Shown here one piece after another: positions 1 to 5,119 of a stretch of DNA of 5,119 nucleotides (its first letter is position 1; every line of letters starts with the position of its first letter). Made by a program: the position numbers and the translations under genes. The notes below the pieces were generated by a model. It was given only the letters and a program-made list of their open reading frames with translations. It did not search any database and was not told where the DNA came from. Source of the stretch: Nitrospirota bacterium. Its GTDB lineage: Bacteria > Nitrospirota > Nitrospiria > Nitrospirales > UBA8639. The stretch covers positions 452,609 to 457,727 of the forward strand of contig CP070743.1 in NCBI GenBank assembly GCA_020348185.1, written 5' to 3'.

Positions 1-176
1 GGAAGCTCGACAGTTTTGATTTTACCCATGCATTGGAAGTTCTTCAGGGAACTGTCATTCGGATAGTAGCCGATCCCCGTCTTCATCTCGACGAGGTTTC
101 GCCAATTCTCTCGGACATCTTTCCCTAGGGGTGTAATCAACCCCACTCCCGTGATGGCAATTTTCATTTCCGACAT
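1..176 (-). CDS. Ketosynthase-family protein (KS3), N-terminal fragment
   Basis: This is the first 58 codons of a beta-ketoacyl-ACP synthase-family protein, cut by the window edge. The translation opens MSEMKIAITGVGLITPLGK and continues with ENWRNLVEMKTGIGYY. This is the standard start of FabF-type thiolase-fold enzymes: a first beta strand, the TG.G..TPLG turn, then a helix and a G.SGI-like segment. It is collinear with the start of the complete ketosynthase at 3125-1839 (VVVTGLGLVTCLG, ENWKKLVEGVSGIG). The ATG at 176 lies one base after the TAA stop of the dehydratase gene, which implies translational coupling. A second in-frame ATG at 167 is possible, and neither has a strong ribosome binding site. 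The active-site region is outside the window, so this could be an active ketosynthase or another chain-length-factor-like subunit. The family call is firm; the catalytic status is unknown. Confidence 0.88.
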   Translation of the reverse strand, partial: MSEMKIAITGVGLITPLGKDVRENWRNLVEMKTGIGYYPNDSSLKNFQCMGKIKTVEL

Positions 177-177
177 A

Positions 178-630
178 TTACAATTCAGACTCTCTAGTCA
201 AGATACGAAAAAAATACCTTCGATCCTCAATGGCTTCGATTTCCGAAAGACGTATCACTCTGGCGCCAAATTCTGCTCTGATCTTTTTTTTCCCTGCCAC
301 CATACCGATCCCTCGGTATGTCTTTGTTTCGCCTTCCGTCTCATCCAGCGCTTGGACCTCAAGTACGACCTGATCTCCTGGGAAGACAAAACCATAAAAA
401 TAACACTTCTTCACCTCATCCATTAAGACCCAGTTCTCAAATCCGGAAGATTCGGCCTCAAGCCATCCGGCAAGCTGGGCCAATCCTTCCACAAGCAAAA
501 TCCCCGGCATGATCGGGTTCTTGGGGAAATGAAACTCAAGGAAATCCTCGCTCATTGCCACGTTCTTGATGCCCATTATTCTTCTTCCAGATCCCCACTC
601 CGTGATTTGATCGACCAACAAGAAACGCAT
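178..630 (-). CDS. fabZ: FabZ-like 3-hydroxyacyl-ACP dehydratase (DH2)
   Basis: This 150-residue single-domain hotdog protein is predicted to dehydrate 3-hydroxyacyl-ACP to trans-2-enoyl-ACP in the cytoplasm. It opens MRFLLVDQITEW, like the FabZ segment FLLVDRV. It then has the long-helix motif FHFPKNPIMPGILLVEGLAQ, with His34 and Glu48 at the 14-residue spacing of the FabZ catalytic dyad. Further on is FVFPGDQVVLEV, a conserved FabZ strand around residues 80-92. Length is normal for the family. The ATG at 630 is chosen because a GGAGGTG lies 10 bases upstream. An in-frame TTG at 639 would be only 1 to 3 bases from that site. The gene lies 33 bases after acpS and one base before the next ketosynthase. 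It carries a run of eight A at 291-284 preceded by an 8-bp inverted repeat. Its place among ketosynthase genes suggests a role in the specialised pathway, not housekeeping fatty acid synthesis. Confidence 0.9.
   Translation of the reverse strand: MRFLLVDQITEWGSGRRIMGIKNVAMSEDFLEFHFPKNPIMPGILLVEGLAQLAGWLEAESSGFENWVLMDEVKKCYFYGFVFPGDQVVLEVQALDETEGETKTYRGIGMVAGKKKIRAEFGARVIRLSEIEAIEDRRYFFRILTRESEL
284..291 (-). other. A8 homopolymer with an in-phase A-AAA-AAG heptamer
   Basis: On the coding strand of the DH2 gene, codons GGG AAA AAA AAG ATC contain eight consecutive A followed by G. Read in the zero frame, this includes A AAA AAG, the heptamer used by the E. coli dnaX frameshift site. A -1 shift here would meet a TGA after about 19 codons, giving an altered C-terminus. 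I see no downstream hairpin of the dnaX type. Use of the site is speculative, and the tract may simply encode Lys-Lys-Lys. Confidence 0.4.
301..320 (-). repeat. Perfect 8-bp inverted repeat with 4-base loop inside the DH2 gene
   Basis: The sequence is CATACCGA, a 4-base loop (GGGA on the coding strand), then TCGGTATG, all within DH2 codons. In the mRNA it could form a short stem-loop ending nine bases before the A8 tract. It is followed by A residues, not U residues, on the transcript, so it is not a rho-independent terminator for this operon. Confidence 0.6.
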
Positions 631-640
631 GGGAAACAAA

Positions 641-647
641 CACCTCC
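641..647 (-). promoter_or_regulatory. Ribosome binding site GGAGGTG for DH2
   Basis: A strong Shine-Dalgarno sequence lies in the 33-base gap between acpS and the DH2 gene. Its spacing of 10 bases fits the ATG at 630 and not the in-frame TTG at 639, so it decides the start codon. Confidence 0.75.
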
Positions 648-663
648 GAAATCTAAGGATACA

Positions 664-1056
664 TCATTGCAGTCCAACCAGGATGACCGTTGCCACACAA
701 AATCCCGCTGAATGGGAGATCGAGACGGTGGACTGTCCAATTCGGCGCAATCTACTGATTTTGTCCATCCAGCCACTCATTGAAAGCAGAGGTTTGCCCG
801 CAGTCAGAGATAGCACTTCAATCTCTTGAAAGGCATGGGCAATGCCGGGCTGGGACATTCCGATACCGAGCGCTTTCATACAGGCCTCTTTTGAAGCAAA
901 ACGGCCGGCAAAATGGATATGAGGCTCTCGATAGGACAAACAATGCGCACGCTCTCGTTCGGTAAAAATATCCCCAACAAAGTCAGGGTTTCTAGAAAAG
1001 ACATCGTTGAATTTTGCCACATCAACGATATCCACTCCCTGGTATATTTTCATCAT
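664..1056 (-). CDS. acpS: Holo-ACP synthase, AcpS-type 4'-phosphopantetheinyl transferase
   Basis: This 130-residue cytoplasmic enzyme is predicted to move 4'-phosphopantetheine from coenzyme A onto a serine of apo-acyl carrier protein. Family motifs appear in order: GVDIVDV at residues 7-13 with the metal-binding Asp9; FTERE near 31-35; FAGRFASKEACMKALG at 49-64 with the metal-binding Glu57; GKP at 87-89; and SISHS at 112-116. The length matches AcpS, as opposed to the longer Sfp type. The ATG at 1056 overlaps the TGA of the ketoreductase gene as ATGA, and GGAGGG lies 11 bases upstream. A second ATG follows immediately at 1053. AcpS usually serves primary metabolism. A copy between a ketoreductase and a dehydratase gene suggests one dedicated to the carrier protein of this pathway, although no carrier protein is encoded in the window. 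Confidence 0.95.
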   Translation of the reverse strand: MMKIYQGVDIVDVAKFNDVFSRNPDFVGDIFTERERAHCLSYREPHIHFAGRFASKEACMKALGIGMSQPGIAHAFQEIEVLSLTAGKPLLSMSGWMDKISRLRRIGQSTVSISHSAGFCVATVILVGLQ

Positions 1057-1805
1057 GATATGCTAAGCCCTCCGTCCACTGAAATGGCCTGGCCGCTAAT
1101 GTAATCGGACTGGTCTGACGCCAGGAATGCCACGATGTTGGCCACGTCAATGGGCATTCCGAAGCGGCCGGCCGGGATCTGCTTGAGGATGAGTTCCCCA
1201 CCCCTTTTTCGTACCCTCCTACTCATATCCGTCAGGATGAAGCCGGGCAAGACGGCGTTCACCTGGATACCCTTTCCGGACAGCTCAACAGCGCACGCTC
1301 GCGTAAAAGAGACCAATCCTCCTTTGGCCGAGGCGTAGTTGGCCTGTCCCGTGCCACACCTTAGGGCCGCGACGGAAGCAATATTGATGATCTTCCCACG
1401 GTGATTCAACATCATCATTTCTGCAGCCGATTTGGTGCAGAGAAAAGCGCCTCGTAGACTGACATCGTGCACTCTATCCCAGTCAGATAACTTCATGCTC
1501 AGAAGCAAATTATCCTTGATGATGCCGGCGTTATTGACGAGGATGTCCAGATTCTCGAATCTCTCCCTGACAAAGGAGAAAAGCATTTCAACTGCATCGG
1601 GTTGAGATATATCGGCTTGAAAGAGATCACCCTCCGATCCATGGTGGGCGATTTTCGCCAGCAATTCCTCTGCTTTCTCGCGTGACTTATTGTAATTGAT
1701 GATCACACGCGCACCGGACCTTGAGAGGCGCAAAACGCATTCTCGACCTATTCCTCTCGATCCGCCCGTAACGAGAGCGATTTTATCCGTCAAATCCAAG
1801 TGCAT
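1053..1805 (-). CDS. fabG: FabG-type 3-oxoacyl-ACP reductase (ketoreductase, SDR family)
   Basis: This 250-residue short-chain dehydrogenase/reductase is predicted to reduce 3-ketoacyl-ACP to 3-hydroxyacyl-ACP with NADPH. The Rossmann glycine motif TGGSRGIG is at residues 13-20 and NNAG at 91-94. The catalytic residues are Ser144 (in NIAS), Tyr157 and Lys161 (YASAK), followed by PGFI..DM near 187-194. The family C-terminus SDYISGQAISVDGG is intact, and length is typical of FabG. One oddity stands out: the tetrad asparagine, normally in an N-L-x-G-x-F segment, is Ser116 here (VSLRGAF, codon AGT). The ATG at 1805 has GGAAGG six bases upstream, and the gene begins 33 bases after KS2 ends. Its stop overlaps the acpS start. 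It is the only ketoreductase in view, so it probably serves every elongation cycle of this system. Confidence 0.95.
   Translation of the reverse strand: MHLDLTDKIALVTGGSRGIGRECVLRLSRSGARVIINYNKSREKAEELLAKIAHHGSEGDLFQADISQPDAVEMLFSFVRERFENLDILVNNAGIIKDNLLLSMKLSDWDRVHDVSLRGAFLCTKSAAEMMMLNHRGKIINIASVAALRCGTGQANYASAKGGLVSFTRACAVELSGKGIQVNAVLPGFILTDMSRRVRKRGGELILKQIPAGRFGMPIDVANIVAFLASDQSDYISGQAISVDGGLSIS
1068..1073 (-). promoter_or_regulatory. Ribosome binding site GGAGGG for acpS
   Basis: This purine-rich Shine-Dalgarno sequence lies inside the last codons of the ketoreductase gene. Its spacing is 11 bases to the ATG at 1056 and 14 to the ATG at 1053, which favours the first and so the ATGA overlap. 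Confidence 0.6.
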
Positions 1806-1811
1806 GATCCG

Positions 1812-1817
1812 CCTTCC
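1812..1817 (-). promoter_or_regulatory. Ribosome binding site GGAAGG for the ketoreductase
   Basis: This Shine-Dalgarno-like site lies in the 33-base gap after KS2, six bases before the ATG at 1805. It supports that start. Confidence 0.55.
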
Positions 1818-1838
1818 CTCTGGCTGTCGGTTTTGCCA

Positions 1839-3125
1839 TCATGTTGCGTTGTATTTCTTGGCAATGATCGACGCATTCTGGCCGCCAAAGCCGAACGAGT
1901 TAGACAGGGCAGCTCTGACGGGACGCGAACGTTTCACCTCAGAGACGTAGTCCAGATCGCATTTCGGATCCGGATGTCTTAGGTTTATGGTGGGATGAAT
2001 CTCATCGCGCTGGACGCTCAATACGGTGTACACGAATTCCGGAGCTCCCGAAGCCGCCAGAAGGTGTCCGATCATGGATTTGCTTGAGCTGATGGGAATA
2101 CGATAAGCATACTCTTTGAAGACTGTCTTGATGGCCACCGTCTCTACTAAATCGTTCGGCTTGGTGCTGGTGCCGTGCGCGTTGATGTAATCGATTTCCT
2201 TATAGTGCATTTGGGCGTCTTTCAGAGCCATGCCCATCGATTGTGCCGCTCCTCGCCCTTGGGGATGCGGTGCCGTGACCCGATAGGCGTCCATTGACGA
2301 CCCGTAACCGACAACTTCGGCATAAATCCTCGCGCCTCTGTTGAGCGCATGAGAAAGCTCCTCGAGTACCACACAGCCGGCTCCTTCCCCCATTACGAGA
2401 CCGCTTCTTTTCCTGTCAAAAGGACGACATAGTGATTTGGGATTTTCGGAAGTCGTGGAGGCGGCCTTAAGCAGTACAAAGAAGACTAACCCGATCGGGT
2501 TGATCATCGAATCTGCGCCACCAGAAACGACCAGGTCCGCATCACCCCTGCGGATGTTCCTATAAGCCAAGCCGATGGCTTGGGTGGCCGCCGCACAGGC
2601 CGAAGTCACGGTGGTTTGCGTTCCACGGAGTCCGAATTTCTTCGCTATGAGACCGGCTGGTCTATGAGAAAGGTTCCTCACCAGGGATTCCCTGTGGACG
2701 TTTTCGTATTCCCGGCCAAATCGAAAAAAATCGAATTTACCTGTTTGATCCGTCCATCTATTGATATCCTCTATGCGGTTGATCCCCAGTCCCGCGGCAA
2801 GGATCACGCCGTGGCGGTATCGGTTGCTGTCGCCATCCAGGGCTTGTGCATCCTGGAGAGCAGATCTGGCCGCCCACAAGGCGAAGAGTGTTCTTCTCTC
2901 GCCTTCCGCCAGGGAATCTTCCCTGAATGTTTCTTGGATCCTCTGCCAGTCGTATGCGTTCACTTCACCAACGGCTTGGATGGTGGCAGCTTTCGAGTCA
3001 ACAAGGGTCGGTCGGCCGATACCGGAGACGCCCTCGACTAGCTTCTTCCAGTTCTCCTCTAGCTCTAGTCCAAGGCAGGTGACCAAACCAAGACCTGTAA
3101 CGACGACTCTTCTGTCACTGACCAT
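1839..3125 (-). CDS. fabF: FabF-type beta-ketoacyl-ACP synthase (KS2), complete
   Basis: This 428-residue thiolase-fold enzyme is predicted to carry out decarboxylative Claisen condensation of malonyl-ACP with an acyl chain. Numbering is from the ATG at 3125. It opens MVSDRRVVVTGLGLVTCLG. The nucleophile is Cys177 in TSACAAATQAIG, His317 lies in NAHGTSTKPND, and Lys349 and His354 lie in SKSMIGH, so the Cys-His-His triad is complete. RPFDRKRSG..MGEGAG and the glycine loop SNSFGFGGQN near 410-417 are present. The open frame extends upstream to 3224, but that extension would overlap DH1 and has no family similarity. The start at 3125 lies 16 bases after DH1, with a weak GGA seven bases upstream. 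Compared with ordinary FabF, the segment before the cysteine (about residues 120-165) is unusual: it lacks the usual PFF and PNMAAG elements and reads SLVRNLSHRPAGLIAKKFG. Whether it initiates, elongates or pairs with another subunit is not evident. Confidence 0.94.
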   Translation of the reverse strand: MVSDRRVVVTGLGLVTCLGLELEENWKKLVEGVSGIGRPTLVDSKAATIQAVGEVNAYDWQRIQETFREDSLAEGERRTLFALWAARSALQDAQALDGDSNRYRHGVILAAGLGINRIEDINRWTDQTGKFDFFRFGREYENVHRESLVRNLSHRPAGLIAKKFGLRGTQTTVTSACAAATQAIGLAYRNIRRGDADLVVSGGADSMINPIGLVFFVLLKAASTTSENPKSLCRPFDRKRSGLVMGEGAGCVVLEELSHALNRGARIYAEVVGYGSSMDAYRVTAPHPQGRGAAQSMGMALKDAQMHYKEIDYINAHGTSTKPNDLVETVAIKTVFKEYAYRIPISSSKSMIGHLLAASGAPEFVYTVLSVQRDEIHPTINLRHPDPKCDLDYVSEVKRSRPVRAALSNSFGFGGQNASIIAKKYNAT

Positions 3126-3141
3126 TGATTTTTCCAGTCCA

Positions 3142-3591
3142 CTATTGAAGCAACTCTGCCAATCCGCTGTAGTACTGGAATCGTTCCATGAGTTCCTGCG
3201 GATCGACTTGATCAAAATGGGCAAATATGATGCGATTCATCGAAGCGATTAATTGATTATCGGCATACATCCAAGCCTTGCCGAGAGAATCGGTTCCTGA
3301 GGTGGAAATGATCTCACCGTAGATATCCGCTTTGAAACCGGGCCTCAAGTGGGGATGAACGGTGACGTCCTCGATCAAGGACATGACGGCCGAGACCTTG
3401 AAGTCATGGGAATAGATAATCAACCAGCCAAGAAGCTGTGCCATGGCTTCGATGTATATGACTCCCGGCACAACCGCTGTTTTGTCAAAGTGTCCTCTAA
3501 AAAACTCCTCCGAGAGGGAAAATGTCTTGACCCCTTTGATCGATTGGCCCTTTTGAATTTCCACAACCCTGTCATAAAACAAAAACCGCAT
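3142..3591 (-). CDS. FabZ-like 3-hydroxyacyl-ACP dehydratase (DH1)
   Basis: This 149-residue hotdog-fold protein is predicted to be a 3-hydroxyacyl-ACP dehydratase. It begins MRFLFYDRVVEI and has GHFDKTAVVPGVIYIEAMAQ, with His34 and Glu48 at the same positions and spacing as in DH2 and the FabZ dyad. It departs from the FabZ signature HFPxxPxMPG: both prolines after the histidine are replaced (Asp36, Ala39) and Met is Val41. The later PGDQ strand is also altered to RPGFKADIYG. It may therefore act on a different substrate, or be a partner subunit. The ATG at 3591 matches the DH2 start. Upstream in-frame codons to 3636 would overlap the chain-length-factor gene and show no family similarity. 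The gene lies 10 bases after that gene and 16 before KS2, with no strong ribosome binding site, so coupled translation is likely. The superfamily call is secure; the exact reaction is less so. Confidence 0.87.
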   Translation of the reverse strand: MRFLFYDRVVEIQKGQSIKGVKTFSLSEEFFRGHFDKTAVVPGVIYIEAMAQLLGWLIIYSHDFKVSAVMSLIEDVTVHPHLRPGFKADIYGEIISTSGTDSLGKAWMYADNQLIASMNRIIFAHFDQVDPQELMERFQYYSGLAELLQ

Positions 3592-3601
3592 CACTATCGC
3601 T

Positions 3602-4924
3602 CTAATTGCTGCAGGATTCAAGAACCAGGGAGGCACATCGCCCCTGGTAACTCTGGCTGTTGATCAAAATGCGCTTCGGATAAGCCTGCAATGGCCGCTT
3701 CTGGACGATGTTGAAGCGGATATGGCTTTCTTTAGGTGCGCAGTGGATAGTGGGGGGGATGATGCCGCTCTGGAGCATACGAACGGCCAGAACCGCATCC
3801 ACAGCCGGTGAACCGGAAAGCAGATTCCCCAGGGCGCCCTTGGAGGAATAAACGTTGATTCGATCGACAACGGTAGCAAACACCCCATGAATCGCCTCAA
3901 TCTCGTTCTTGTCACCCGAATAGGTCCCATCGCCATGGGCAATGATGACATCAATGTCCGCCGGTGCGAGTTCTGCATTCCTAACGGCCTCTTTCATCGC
4001 ATAGGCGATCGACCCCGGGGTGGGTCCCGGCCCAGATTCATCGACCTCACACGCCGACCCGTAGCCGCTAATCAACGCCATGGGTGAAATCCCTCGTTCG
4101 ATGGCGGAAGAGTAGGGTTCGAGCACCATAATACCGCAACCCTCCCCTAAAATGGTGCCCTTTCTATGTTTGGAAAAAGGACGGCACCTCTTTTCCTTCG
4201 CCTGATCTGTTGTGTTTAAGATGTGATTCAGATGGGCACGGGCCAGACTCATGGGTGAGACCTTCTCGCTGACCCCGCCGACGATGACGGCTCGAGCCTT
4301 TTCAGCCAATAGCGTCTTGCCACCTTCAGCAATGGCTTCTGCTCCCGCGTCGGCGTCTGGAGAAAAGACAGCGTTCTCGCCTCTGATGTCGAGATGGATG
4401 GCGGCCAGGCAGCAGGTGATATTGTTTAACATAGACAGTGGCCACAGCGGATATATCTCCTGGTACCCCGCCGAATAGAAAGCATCATAGTCGATCCGAT
4501 CCTCTGCATCTATTGATTTGAGCACAGCCGGCAGGAGGTCCTTCACTTCATAGTCCACCATGCCGATCCCCACGAACATGCCGATCTCTTCCCGGGGAAG
4601 CGAGGTCTCATGAAGTCCTGATTCCCTTATGGCGTCAAGCCCACATTTTATAAGCATGTGGGCGAGCTTATCCATTATCCGTGCATCTTTAGAGTGAATT
4701 CCCAGTTCCTGCGGATTTAGATCTGGTGCTTGTGCCGCCTGCTGGCAATCAAAACCGCCTGGATCAAAGCCAACGATCCGATCGATACCGTGCGCACCGG
4801 CCAGCAGGGCATCCCACACCGCCGGTACGCTCTGGCCCAGGGCGCTCACGATCCCGGCTCCCGTAACAGCGATCCTTTCGCCCTGAAAAGGTGCGTTTTG
4901 ACGCTGGCCAATTTGTTTTCTCAT
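3602..4924 (-). CDS. Chain-length-factor-like ketosynthase homologue lacking the active-site Cys
   Basis: This 440-residue protein has the ketosynthase fold from end to end: GERIAVTGAGIVSALG near the start, RPFSKHRKGTILGEGCG in the middle and INSQSYQGRCASLVLE at the end. Its active site is degenerate. From the shared RG to AI, an ungapped alignment with KS2 places Ala191 (in FSPDADAGAEAI) at the nucleophilic Cys. His330 (AHGDGT) and Lys362 are kept, but the second His is Asn367 (SKGALGN). The GFGG gating loop is replaced by SYQG. This pattern is that of chain-length factors (KS-beta) of type II polyketide synthases, which dimerise with an active ketosynthase and shape the chain cavity. The start at 4924 overlaps the KS1 stop as ATGA, the arrangement typical of KS/CLF pairs. 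An upstream extension to 4954 would lie inside KS1 and is unlikely. Its best partner is KS1. It could instead be a merely divergent ketosynthase, but it is unlikely to condense by itself. Confidence 0.88.
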   Translation of the reverse strand: MRKQIGQRQNAPFQGERIAVTGAGIVSALGQSVPAVWDALLAGAHGIDRIVGFDPGGFDCQQAAQAPDLNPQELGIHSKDARIMDKLAHMLIKCGLDAIRESGLHETSLPREEIGMFVGIGMVDYEVKDLLPAVLKSIDAEDRIDYDAFYSAGYQEIYPLWPLSMLNNITCCLAAIHLDIRGENAVFSPDADAGAEAIAEGGKTLLAEKARAVIVGGVSEKVSPMSLARAHLNHILNTTDQAKEKRCRPFSKHRKGTILGEGCGIMVLEPYSSAIERGISPMALISGYGSACEVDESGPGPTPGSIAYAMKEAVRNAELAPADIDVIIAHGDGTYSGDKNEIEAIHGVFATVVDRINVYSSKGALGNLLSGSPAVDAVLAVRMLQSGIIPPTIHCAPKESHIRFNIVQKRPLQAYPKRILINSQSYQGRCASLVLESCSN

Positions 4925-5119
4925 GATTGGTCCAGCTTTCCCACACACAGACATGCATTCTGTCCCCCAAAACCGAAGGAATTGGAGATCGCGATCCGGT
5001 GGCTTTTTTGCCTAGACTCATTTGGGACAAAATCCAACCTGCATTTCGGGTCTGGGAACTGGTAGTTGATAGTCGGCAGCATAATCGAATGGTTGATACC
5101 CATCAGGGTCAGTACGATC
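4921..5119 (-). CDS. Ketosynthase (KS1), C-terminal fragment
   Basis: These are the last 65 codons of a beta-ketoacyl-ACP synthase, open to the window edge. The reading frame gives IVLTLMGINHSIMLPTIN, then PDPKCRLDFV and the C-terminal signature SNSFGFGGQNACL, ending in a TGA that overlaps the next start. It matches the C-terminus of KS2 (HPTIN, PDPKCDLDYV, SNSFGFGGQNASI). The intact GFGG loop, lost in the chain-length-factor-like protein next door, suggests this is a catalytically active subunit. The catalytic Cys and His residues themselves lie upstream of the window. The 4-base overlap with the following gene implies coupled translation in equal amounts, as for KS-alpha/KS-beta heterodimers. 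Confidence 0.92.
   Translation of the reverse strand, partial: IVLTLMGINHSIMLPTINYQFPDPKCRLDFVPNESRQKSHRIAISNSFGFGGQNACLCVGKLDQS

Noticed and set aside
301..320. Inverted repeat as a rho-independent terminator
   Set aside because: On the transcribed strand it is followed by A residues and not U, the stem is only half G/C, and it lies within a coding sequence.
151..711. Plus-strand frames at 151-426, 318-512 and 529-711
   Set aside because: They are antisense shadows of the DH2 and acpS genes, without ribosome binding sites or recognisable domains.
3126..3224. N-terminal extension of KS2
   Set aside because: The extra 33 codons overlap the end of DH1 and do not resemble a ketosynthase. MVSDRRVVVTG at 3125 is the family start.
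2580..3252. Two long plus-strand open frames of 153 and 163 codons (2580-3041 and 2761-3252)
   Set aside because: They lie antisense to the well-supported KS2 gene and overlap each other. They show no recognisable domain, and their composition is what the complement of a coding strand gives.
3752..3758. G7 run as a possible frameshift error in the chain-length-factor gene
   Set aside because: The reading frame keeps ketosynthase-like sequence on both sides of the run (SGIIPPTIHCAP continuing to FNIVQKRPL), so no frameshift is needed.
3664..3978. 104-codon minus-strand open frame
   Set aside because: It is an alternative frame inside the chain-length-factor gene, whose own frame carries clear ketosynthase homology on both sides. 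There is no domain, and it does not look like a frameshifted piece of the parent.
4925..4954. N-terminal extension of the chain-length-factor-like gene
   Set aside because: It lies inside the conserved C-terminus of KS1. The ATGA overlap start at 4924 is preferred.

Overview
All eight protein-coding genes in this window lie on the minus strand, so transcription runs from position 5119 down to position 1. They look like one tightly packed operon. Genes are separated by 1 to 33 bases or overlap by 4 bases (ATGA) at two junctions, and no stretch without a gene exceeds 33 bases. I see no internal promoter, terminator, RNA gene, mobile element or CRISPR array. Both ends of the window cut through ketosynthase genes, so the locus continues on both sides.

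In order of transcription the genes are: the C-terminus of a ketosynthase (KS1, 5119-4921); a ketosynthase homologue without the active-site cysteine, resembling a chain-length factor (4924-3602); a FabZ-like hotdog dehydratase (DH1, 3591-3142); a complete FabF-type ketosynthase with its catalytic triad (KS2, 3125-1839); a FabG-type ketoreductase (1805-1053); an AcpS-type phosphopantetheinyl transferase (1056-664); a second FabZ-like dehydratase (DH2, 630-178); and the N-terminus of a third ketosynthase-family protein (176-1).

Together these supply condensation, ketoreduction, dehydration and carrier-protein activation. No enoyl reductase is seen. KS plus chain-length factor, ketoreductase, two dehydratases and extra ketosynthases is the composition expected of a highly reducing type II polyketide synthase, or a specialised secondary fatty acid synthase, making an acyl carrier protein (ACP)-bound polyene or unusual acyl chain. 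Aryl polyene (APE) clusters are the best-known Gram-negative example. Other specialised fatty acid loci, such as those proposed for ladderane lipids, have similar parts. The product cannot be determined here because the ACP, starter-unit, tailoring and export genes are not in view.

The DNA is roughly half G+C by eye and has Shine-Dalgarno-type starts. The gene set suggests a Gram-negative bacterium, perhaps of a deltaproteobacterial or similar environmental lineage, but the taxonomic inference is weak.
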